6,022 nt of DNA from positions 1 to 6,022 of the forward strand of contig CALGZO010000153.1 in NCBI GenBank assembly GCA_937934465.1, given 5' to 3'. The stretch comes from an uncultured Fimbriimonadales bacterium (GTDB taxonomy: Bacteria > Armatimonadota > Fimbriimonadia > Fimbriimonadales > GBS-DC). Below, one piece after another: positions 1-5,981 of this stretch (positions are counted from its first letter, which is position 1; every line of letters starts with the position of its first letter). A program made the translations under genes and the position numbers. The notes under the pieces are model-generated. The model searched no databases. It was given only the letters and a program-made list of their open reading frames with translations, and was not told the DNA's origin.

Positions 1-1
1 G

Positions 2-3000
2 CGCCTGATTCAACGCCCTGTTCGGGTGGGGGGCGTGCGCTACGCAGGCGTTTATATTGGGCATGAGCCGCCGCGCATGCCGAATGTGGCGTGGGCGCGC
101 CCGCTGATGACGCCCCTGATGGTCAGCGGCGCGTCGCCCCGTACCCTGAAACGCTTGGAAGAGTGGCTGAAACCCTACGGCGTCACGCCTTTGATGGCGT
201 CAGGCGGCGCACGCACGAAGCATCTGCCCGTGCAGTTTCAACCGGGAGCCGCTGTCGGCGCGCCGTTAGCCACAGGCGACCTCGACCTCACCGCTATCGG
301 CACGCTCACCTACCGCAACGGAGACTATGTGCTGGCGTTCGGACACCCGTTTCTGGGGGTGGGGGAGCTTGAAGCGCCGATGACCGCCGCCGAGATTGTG
401 GATGTGTTCTCGTCCTACGCGTCGTCGTTCAAACTGGGCAACCGCGCGCAGACGCTGGGCGCAGTGTATTACGATGGCGCGTTCGCCATCGCAGGGCGCG
501 TCGGACAGCAAGCGCAGATGATGCCGATGCGCATGCGCGTCACGAACCTCGAAACAGGCGTGCAGCGCGAGTTCCGCTGCGAGATTATCCGACATCGGCT
601 GCTAACCGCGAGTATCGCCGCTTCTGCAGCGTTGGAGTTTCTCGATAGGGTTCACTTCAGCATCGGCGACGCGACGGCGACCGTGCGCTGGCGACTGGAG
701 ACGCGCCCCTACGGTGAAATCCAATTCGAAAATCGCGTGGCGACGCGCGATACCCTCATCGGCGGCGTGCTGGGCGACCTGATGTATGTGATGAACCTTG
801 TCAGCAACGCGCCCGAACAGAACACCACGCTCGAATCGCTGGAGATGGAGGTGGTGATACAACCAGGCGGGCGCGCCGCGCGCATCGAGAGCCTGCAGAT
901 AGACAAGTTCACCTACCGCCCGGGCGAGCGGATTGAAGCGCGTGCGATGGTGCGCCTGCCCGATGGCGTCTTGCAGCCGTACAATTTCACGCTTCGCATC
1001 CCCGAAGATGCGCTGCCTACGCGCTATATGTTGCAAGTGAGCGCAGGCGGCGCAGCTGTCGCGCCGACGGGACTTCTGGCGCTGCTGCTGGGCGCGGAGG
1101 AGGTCTTCGTGGGCGGGGGCGACACCGAGAGCCGACTACGCGAGTTTCTGCAAGGCGAGCGCAACTTCCAACTGGTCGCCACGCTGAATATGCCGATGCC
1201 GACCCTCTCGGTGAACGGCGCGCCGCTGCTGCAGCCGCCGCCCATAGTGCGCAGTGTGCTGATGGGGCAGCGCGTCTCCCAAGTCCGCCCCACCGCCGAC
1301 CGTATCAAGCAGGTGCTGGACACCCCCTATGTGCTGCAGGGCAGTCAGAGCATAGCGATAACCGTGCTGCCGAGCGATACAGGGCGAATGCCGTTCGGAG
1401 CGGGCGCGCCGTCCGCTATGATTGTCGAGGAAGATGAGTCCGAGTCGGAAGAGGAGCCGTCGCGCCCCCCGATGGAGACGCCGCCAAGTTTCGGAGGCAG
1501 TCCGCCGCTGCCTGAGCTGAGCGCGTTGGAGTCGTCGGAGTCGGCGAGCGCATCGCCCCCGACGCGCCGTGAGCGACCTGTCAGTCGCGCCCCACGCACT
1601 TGGCAGCCCAGCGACTTCGCCCAGCTCAGGCGCGGTACTTTTGAAGGCGTCGCGTTGCAGATGGACGGTCGCCTGCGCCTCTCGCTGGCGCGCCGCCACA
1701 CACATACTACGCCATTGGAGTACATCTGGAGCGCGCTGGGCGACGACACAGGGCTACTTGTCGGCGGCGGCGTGAAGGGGCGTATCCTCCGAGTGGGGCA
1801 GGACTCCGCTGAAACGCCCTATCCCGAGCTGCCCGGCGCGTTCGTCACCGCGCTTGCCCGCAGCGAGAACGGCGAGTTGTACGCAGGCGTCGCGCCTGAA
1901 GGCGAGGTGTATCGCGTCGGCATGCGCGGCTACGAGCGCGTGCTGCGCACAGAGGCGCGCTACATCAACGCGCTGCTGTGGCGTGAGGGCGTCCTGTATA
2001 TCGCCACTGGCGCGCCCGCCCGCGTGCTGGCGTGGGACGGCAACACCCTGCTGACGCTGCTCACGCTTGAGGAGACCCACTGCACAACGCTCGCGGTGGA
2101 TAGCGACGGCGCGCTCTATGTCGGCGCGTCCGAGCGCGGCGTGGTGTATCGCATCAGCCCGACAGGCGGCGCGACGCCGATTGCCGACCTGTCCGAACCG
2201 AACATCATGGCGCTGGCGACGGACGATTCGGGCAACCTCTACATCGCCGCCGCGCCGTCGGGCAACCTCTACCGTCGCACGCCCGACGGACGCCTGGAGC
2301 CGCTCTACCCGCAGGGACGGCAGAACTGGCGCGGTCTCGTCCGACATGGGCAGACCCTCTACGCCCTAACCGACAGTGAGGTGTACGCGCTGAGCTTGAC
2401 GGAGGCGCGTCCGCAGCCTGTGCTGATGTACCGTCAGCAGGGGTTGCAGCTGGTGGGCGGCGGCGTGTCGGGCGAGACGCTGCAGCTCGCCTCGGCGGAC
2501 GGACGGGTGATTGTCCTCGCGCCGAGCGACACGGGCGTCTACCTCTCGCCTGTGCTGGAGGTCGACGCGCCGGCGCAGTGGGGCGCACTCCGCTGGAGCG
2601 CGACCCTGCCCGACGGCGCGGAGGTCGTCCTCCAGACCCGTTCGGGCAACACGCGCGAACCCGACGCCTCATGGAGCCAGTGGAGCGCGCCTTACCTCAA
2701 CCCCGACGGCAGCACGGTTCTCAGCCCGCCCGCGCAGTACCTGCAGGTGCGCGTGCAGCTGAAAGCCGCCGGCGAAGAGTCGCCCGTTCTCAACCAATTC
2801 AGCCTCCACTACATGCCTGCGAATCGTCCGCCCGAAGCGCAGCTGCTGGGACTACAGCCCTATGCCGCGCTCAGCGACAAAGTCACGATTCGCTGGCGCG
2901 GACGCGACCCCGACGGCGACACGCTGCGCTTCGAACCGCAACTTTCGCGCGACGGCGGACGCACTTGGGAACCGCTCAGGAACGGCAAGCCCGCAAGAAG

Positions 3001-3730
3001 CGACGCCCCAGCGAGCCGCCCGACGAACACCCCCACCGATGCGCTGGATGTCGTCATCACGGATATCCAGATAACCGATATCCAAGTGACGGATATCCAA
3101 ATAGACGAGGCGGTTCCTGAGGCGATGCGTGAGGCGCTGCGCCAGCAGATTGCTCAGGGGCTGCAAGAGCGCTTCAAACGCCTCGCCGCCGACGATGCGG
3201 ACAGTGCGTCCGACTCGGAACGCCCCGCGCGGAACCAGTTCGTGTGGGATACCAAACAGACGCCCGACGGCGTGTATCTGCTGCGCGTGATGGCGACCGA
3301 CCAGCCCGCCTCGCCGACCGACTACGCGACGGTCTATTCGCCTGCTGTGCCTGTGGTGGTGTGCAACACACCGCCCACGCTTCGGGTAAGCGAGCGCAGT
3401 ATCCAAGTCTCGGATGGCGTGGTTGAGCTGTCGGGGTTCGCGCTCCAGCCCTTCACCGCGACGAAGACGCGCACCGACGAGAGCGACCAGCCGTCCGCGT
3501 CGCGCCTCGCTATACAACACAGCGTGTCCATCACGGGCGTACAGTATAAAATCGGCAACGGCGAGTGGCTCAGCGCGGAGCCTGTCGACGGCATGTTCGA
3601 CTCGGCGTTCGAGGGGTTCCGTATCCGCACGCCGAAACTGCCTGCAGGCGAGCATACGCTGATTATTATGGCGTTCAACGCGGCAGGCAAGAGCGTACAG
3701 GTGGAACAGAAAGTGACTGTGAAGCCGTAG
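2..3730 (+). CDS. SpoIVB-type S55 peptidase fused to a seven-blade beta-propeller and Ig-like modules (5' partial)
   Basis: The frame is open to the left edge, so the first in-window start (GTG at 26, residue 1 here) is probably not the real one. Residues 25-210 match the second half of the S55 fold as found in long bacterial S55 proteins: GTLTY, then AFGHPFLGVG with candidate catalytic His107, SSFKLG (133-138), AGRVGQ (156-161) and IIRHRLLT. In this family arrangement the catalytic-serine motif (GMSGSP-like) precedes this part, so it should lie just outside the window. Beta-rich segments follow (about 211-450), then a Ser/Glu/Pro linker (450-529), a propeller (about 540-835), a discoidin-like sandwich (835-930; LQTRSGNT), and an Ig/FN3-like module with DPDGD at 961-965, interrupted by an insertion (about 990-1070). 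A last Ig-like module covers 1114-1234. The protein is probably exported, but any signal peptide is out of view. Its substrate is unknown. It sits 27 bases upstream of mlaE on the same strand. Confidence 0.85.
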   Translation, partial: RLIQRPVRVGGVRYAGVYIGHEPPRMPNVAWARPLMTPLMVSGASPRTLKRLEEWLKPYGVTPLMASGGARTKHLPVQFQPGAAVGAPLATGDLDLTAIGTLTYRNGDYVLAFGHPFLGVGELEAPMTAAEIVDVFSSYASSFKLGNRAQTLGAVYYDGAFAIAGRVGQQAQMMPMRMRVTNLETGVQREFRCEIIRHRLLTASIAASAALEFLDRVHFSIGDATATVRWRLETRPYGEIQFENRVATRDTLIGGVLGDLMYVMNLVSNAPEQNTTLESLEMEVVIQPGGRAARIESLQIDKFTYRPGERIEARAMVRLPDGVLQPYNFTLRIPEDALPTRYMLQVSAGGAAVAPTGLLALLLGAEEVFVGGGDTESRLREFLQGERNFQLVATLNMPMPTLSVNGAPLLQPPPIVRSVLMGQRVSQVRPTADRIKQVLDTPYVLQGSQSIAITVLPSDTGRMPFGAGAPSAMIVEEDESESEEEPSRPPMETPPSFGGSPPLPELSALESSESASASPPTRRERPVSRAPRTWQPSDFAQLRRGTFEGVALQMDGRLRLSLARRHTHTTPLEYIWSALGDDTGLLVGGGVKGRILRVGQDSAETPYPELPGAFVTALARSENGELYAGVAPEGEVYRVGMRGYERVLRTEARYINALLWREGVLYIATGAPARVLAWDGNTLLTLLTLEETHCTTLAVDSDGALYVGASERGVVYRISPTGGATPIADLSEPNIMALATDDSGNLYIAAAPSGNLYRRTPDGRLEPLYPQGRQNWRGLVRHGQTLYALTDSEVYALSLTEARPQPVLMYRQQGLQLVGGGVSGETLQLASADGRVIVLAPSDTGVYLSPVLEVDAPAQWGALRWSATLPDGAEVVLQTRSGNTREPDASWSQWSAPYLNPDGSTVLSPPAQYLQVRVQLKAAGEESPVLNQFSLHYMPANRPPEAQLLGLQPYAALSDKVTIRWRGRDPDGDTLRFEPQLSRDGGRTWEPLRNGKPARSDAPASRPTNTPTDALDVVITDIQITDIQVTDIQIDEAVPEAMREALRQQIAQGLQERFKRLAADDADSASDSERPARNQFVWDTKQTPDGVYLLRVMATDQPASPTDYATVYSPAVPVVVCNTPPTLRVSERSIQVSDGVVELSGFALQPFTATKTRTDESDQPSASRLAIQHSVSITGVQYKIGNGEWLSAEPVDGMFDSAFEGFRIRTPKLPAGEHTLIIMAFNAAGKSVQVEQKVTVKP
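1373..1612 (+). other. Low-complexity acidic Ser/Glu/Pro linker inside the S55/propeller protein
   Basis: Residues about 450-529 of the first gene (numbered from GTG 26) change from folded-looking sequence to a disordered composition. There is an acidic Ser/Glu run (EEDESESEEE), then Pro/Ser-rich stretches, then a basic patch (RRERPVSRAPR). It marks the junction between the peptidase half and the propeller half. The following segment (DFAQ..GTFEGVALQMDGRLRLS) resembles the start of stand-alone bacterial propeller proteins, which supports fusion of two formerly separate proteins here. Confidence 0.6.
1643..2530 (+). repeat. Seven-blade beta-propeller repeat region (about 40 residues per blade)
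   Basis: A strand motif of the form LY(V/I/A)xxxxxGxVYR recurs seven times. Its Leu falls at residues 577 (LLVGGG), 618 (LYAGVA), 657 (LYIATG), 697 (LYVGAS), 738 (LYIAAA), 778 (LYALTD) and 819 (LQLASA), numbered from GTG 26. The steps are 41, 39, 40, 41, 40 and 41 residues. This regularity and number fit a closed seven-blade propeller of the WD40/NHL/YVTN type. No enzyme active-site motif is visible in it, so a binding or scaffold role is more likely. Confidence 0.8.
3056..3100 (+). repeat. Three tandem 15-bp units encoding ITDIQ/ITDIQ/VTDIQ
   Basis: The units at 3056-3070, 3071-3085 and 3086-3100 each contain GATATCCA and encode the pentapeptide (I/V)TDIQ, followed by a degenerate IDE. They differ mostly at synonymous or conservative positions (atc/ata/gtg, acg/acc, cag/caa), so the peptide is conserved better than the DNA. 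They occupy residues 1011-1025 within an insertion between the two halves of an Ig-like module of the first gene. Confidence 0.85.
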
Positions 3731-3757
3731 CGGGCGCGTTCAGGTACTCTATAGCAG

Positions 3758-4555
3758 GTGCGCGAGGAGTTAGTCTGGCTGGACGACGAGTCGGGGCGTC
3801 GGCAGAGTGTATGGCGGGCGTCGCTGGAGTTCGTGGGCGCGCTGTGGCTGCTGCTTGTAGCGAGTCTGCGGGCTGTGCTGCAGGGTCGCATCGAGGCGCG
3901 CGAGACCGTGCATCAGATGGCGTTTATCGGCGCGGCGTCCGCCCCGATTGTCGCGCTCACCAGCGCGTTCACAGGAGCGGTGGTCACGCTCTATTCTGCG
4001 TCGTTGCTGGTGCAGGCGGGCGGCGGCGGCTTCGTCGGCGGCGCGATAGCCTTAGCCATGACGCGCGAGCTTGCTCCCATCCTCACAGGCATCATGGTCA
4101 CAGCGCGCTGTGGCTCGGCGATTGCCGCGCAGCTCGGCACGATGAGAATCACCGAGCAAATCGACGCCCTGCGCGCTTTGGCGGTCAGCCCTGTGCAGTA
4201 CCTTGTGGTTCCGCGCGTGCTGGCGGCGTTGGCGATGTTCCCGATGCTATGCGCGATTGCCAACTTCGCAGGCATCGGCGGCGGCTGGGTGGTCGCCAAC
4301 GCCTTCGGCATCGGGCTGAACAGCTTTTTGGACTCCATACGCTTGCTCACGAAGCCGTTTGACCTCGTCGGCGGGCTGATTAAGACGCTCGTGTTCGCGC
4401 TGATAGTGACGATAGTGAGCTGTCAGCAGGGGCTGGGCGCGCGTGGGGGCGCGGCAGGCGTCGGGTACGCCACCACACGCGCCGTCGTGCTGTCGATGGT
4501 GCTGATATTCGCCGCCAACTACTTCTTAGCCGACCTGCTGTTCGCCAAGCGATGA
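3758..4555 (+). CDS. mlaE: MlaE-family lipid ABC transporter permease
   Basis: This is the inner-membrane permease of an MCE/Mla-type transporter, which moves phospholipids between the inner membrane and the outer envelope. Its 265 residues match the usual 255-265 of the family. Hallmarks are QMAFIGAAS near 53-61, the conserved RELAPILT (103-110), ARCGSAIAAQLGTM (116-129) and ITEQIDAL (131-138), then VPRVLAALAMFP. Hydrophobic segments lie at about 19-41, 57-86, 94-127, 149-180, 203-225 and 241-262. The GTG start at 3758 lies two codons after an in-frame TAG (3752-3754), so nothing longer is possible; GTG at 3833 is the next candidate but would lose the N-terminal helix. No good Shine-Dalgarno is seen, which suggests coupling to the gene ending at 3730. 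The stop overlaps the mlaF start. It is called mlaE by family; orthology to the E. coli gene is not shown. Confidence 0.93.
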   Translation: MREELVWLDDESGRRQSVWRASLEFVGALWLLLVASLRAVLQGRIEARETVHQMAFIGAASAPIVALTSAFTGAVVTLYSASLLVQAGGGGFVGGAIALAMTRELAPILTGIMVTARCGSAIAAQLGTMRITEQIDALRALAVSPVQYLVVPRVLAALAMFPMLCAIANFAGIGGGWVVANAFGIGLNSFLDSIRLLTKPFDLVGGLIKTLVFALIVTIVSCQQGLGARGGAAGVGYATTRAVVLSMVLIFAANYFLADLLFAKR

Positions 4556-5304
4556 ACGCCGCCCCTGCGCTGGAGACGCGCCAGCTGGTCTACGCTGTCG
4601 AGAACGCGACGATACTCAAGGGCGTCGATTTGCGGGTGGAGTACGGCGAGGTGGTGGGCATTATGGGCGCGTCGGGCAGCGGCAAGACCACCTTGCTCAA
4701 GTGCCTGTGCGGGCTGCTCAAGCCGACGGCAGGCGAAGTGTGGGTGGAGGGGGTCAACATCGCGCCTCTAAGCGAACGCGAGCGGATGCCCATGCGCCTG
4801 CGATTGGGCATCGTGTTCCAATACGCGGCGCTGTTCGACTTTTTGACGGTGGCGCAGAATGTGGCGTTCGGGCTGGAACGCCATCGCCGACTCAGCCGCG
4901 CGCAGATTCAAGACATCGTGCGCGAACGGCTGGCATGGGTCGGGCTGGAAGACACGGGACATCTCTACCCATCGCAGCTGTCGGGCGGCATGCGCAAGCG
5001 CGTGGGATTGGCGCGCGCCCTCGCGATGGACCCGCACATCGTGCTGTTCGACGAACCCACCAGCGGCTTAGACCCCGTTAATGCCTATCAGATCGACCAA
5101 CTCATCACGCGCCTGAACCGCGAGTTGAACCTCACCGCCGTCGTCGTTTCGCACGATGTTGTGAGCCTAATGCGCACTGCCCACCGCATCGCGATGGTGG
5201 ACAACGGGCAAATCATCGCGGAAGGTACGCCTGACGCCATACGCCAGCACGAGCATCCGCAGGTGCAGGCGTTCCTGCGCATGGCGTCCGCAGAGGCGTT
5301 ATAG
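4552..5304 (+). CDS. mlaF: MlaF-family ABC transporter ATP-binding protein
   Basis: This is the cytoplasmic ATPase that powers the MlaE permease. All nucleotide-binding motifs are intact in 250 residues: Walker A GASGSGKTT (39-47), Q-loop Gln90, signature LSGGM (143-147) followed by RKR, Walker B IVLFDEPT (163-170), D-loop SGLD (171-174) and the switch His201. The RKR after the signature and the FDFLTVAQNVAFGL stretch after the Q-loop are typical of the MlaF/Ttg2A group. The ATG sits inside the mlaE stop (ATGA, 4552-4555), a classic translational coupling that favours balanced subunit amounts. No mlaD-like gene follows; the next gene lies on the opposite strand. The ATPase assignment is firm. 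Its partner is inferred from adjacency. Confidence 0.94.
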   Translation: MNAAPALETRQLVYAVENATILKGVDLRVEYGEVVGIMGASGSGKTTLLKCLCGLLKPTAGEVWVEGVNIAPLSERERMPMRLRLGIVFQYAALFDFLTVAQNVAFGLERHRRLSRAQIQDIVRERLAWVGLEDTGHLYPSQLSGGMRKRVGLARALAMDPHIVLFDEPTSGLDPVNAYQIDQLITRLNRELNLTAVVVSHDVVSLMRTAHRIAMVDNGQIIAEGTPDAIRQHEHPQVQAFLRMASAEAL

Positions 5305-5309
5305 ATCGC

Positions 5310-5969
5310 TCACTCAAAGATGCGTAGCCCCGCCTTATTCCAATCGTCCAAGAAGCGTTGCAAGCCGATGTCGGTGAGCGGATGGTGGAACAGCTGCTCC
5401 ATCACCTTGAAGGGCATTGTGGCGATGTGTGCGCCGAGCCGTATCGATTCCACCACATGCATCGGGTGGCGAATGCTGGCGACCAGCACCTCACTGTCGT
5501 AGCCGTAGTTCTCCACCATCTGGACGGCGTCTTCGATCGTGCGCATGCCCTCGCTGGCGATGTCGTCCACCCGCCCGACGAACACACTGATATAGCTTGC
5601 GCCCGCTTTGGCGGCTAACAACGCCTGCGCAGGCGAGAACACCAGCGTCATGTTGACGCGAATGCCTTCGCGCGTGAGTCGGCTTGTGGCGGCGATGCCA
5701 GCAGGCGTCATCGGGATTTTCACCACGATGTTGGGCGCCCACGAGGCGATTTCGTGCGCTTCACGGAGAATCTCATCGACCGTTATGCCCACCACCTCAG
5801 CGCTGATGGAGCCGTGCGGCAGTATCGAACACATCTCCAGCACGGTCTCCTTGAAGCCGCGTCCTGCCTGAGCAATCAGCGAGGGGTTGGTCGTCACGCC
5901 GTCCAAAACGCCCCATTCAGCGGCTCGGCGCACCTCCTCGACCTTGCCTGTGTCCACGAAGAGTTTCAT
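5310..5969 (-). CDS. tal: Transaldolase, TalC/small subfamily
   Basis: It transfers a dihydroxyacetone unit between sedoheptulose-7-phosphate and glyceraldehyde-3-phosphate in the non-oxidative pentose phosphate pathway (cytoplasm). The 219-residue length fits the short TalC/FSA class. Visible motifs are FVDTG (4-8) with Asp6, GVTTNPS (24-30), SAEV (56-59), VVKIPMT with the Schiff-base Lys84, NMTLVFS (106-112), SVFVGRVDD (128-136) and ASIRHP (164-169). Glu58 and Phe130 stand where E. coli fructose-6-phosphate aldolase has Gln59 and Tyr131, so transaldolase is the better call even though pipelines often name this family fsa. The ATG at 5969 is chosen because MKLFVDTG is the family N-terminus and GGAG lies 8 bases upstream; the longer GTG start at 6011 would read through the tRNA. 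The stop faces mlaF across 5 bases. Confidence 0.93.
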   Translation of the reverse strand: MKLFVDTGKVEEVRRAAEWGVLDGVTTNPSLIAQAGRGFKETVLEMCSILPHGSISAEVVGITVDEILREAHEIASWAPNIVVKIPMTPAGIAATSRLTREGIRVNMTLVFSPAQALLAAKAGASYISVFVGRVDDIASEGMRTIEDAVQMVENYGYDSEVLVASIRHPMHVVESIRLGAHIATMPFKVMEQLFHHPLTDIGLQRFLDDWNKAGLRIFE

Positions 5970-5977
5970 TGGGGGGT

Positions 5978-5981
5978 CTCC
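5978..5981 (-). promoter_or_regulatory. Ribosome binding site of the transaldolase gene, directly abutting the tRNA 3' end
   Basis: On the minus strand GGAG (AGGAG if the last A of the tRNA CCA is counted) is followed by 8 bases, ACCCCCCA, and then ATG at 5969. The spacing is good for a Shine-Dalgarno and decides the start codon. The site begins at the first base after the tRNA CCA, so the whole tRNA-to-gene spacer is 12 bases. Confidence 0.75.

Noticed and set aside
26..28. GTG at 26 as the true start of the S55/propeller gene
   Set aside because: The frame is open for the eight codons before it, and the S55 family needs an N-terminal part with the catalytic serine that would lie upstream. 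The gene is treated as 5' partial.
1136..1705. 189-codon minus-strand ORF inside the first gene
   Set aside because: It has shadow-frame composition, lies opposite the S55 C-terminal part and linker, and shows no supporting motif.
3061..3098. GGATATCC palindromes as an operator array
   Set aside because: They lie deep within a coding region in exact register with a pentapeptide repeat, so a protein-level explanation is simpler.
2852..3655. 267-codon minus-strand ORF inside the first gene
   Set aside because: It is Arg/His-rich antisense of a protein with clear domain structure and has no family motif.
3728..3760. Amber readthrough fusing the S55/propeller protein to MlaE
   Set aside because: Two TAG codons would have to be read, and no stimulatory structure or Pyl/suppressor evidence is visible. 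Ordinary operon spacing explains the layout.
3334..3891. 185-codon minus-strand ORF across the first gene/mlaE junction
   Set aside because: It is antisense to two real genes and Ser/Thr/Arg-rich, with no start signal or motif.
3565..4362. Long + strand ORF overlapping the end of the first gene and mlaE
   Set aside because: It is an Ala/Arg/Gly-rich shadow frame typical of GC-rich DNA, with no recognisable motif, and it overlaps two well supported genes.
4552..4555. Frameshift fusion of mlaE and mlaF
   Set aside because: The ATGA overlap is the usual coupling, there is no slippery run, and both proteins are complete.
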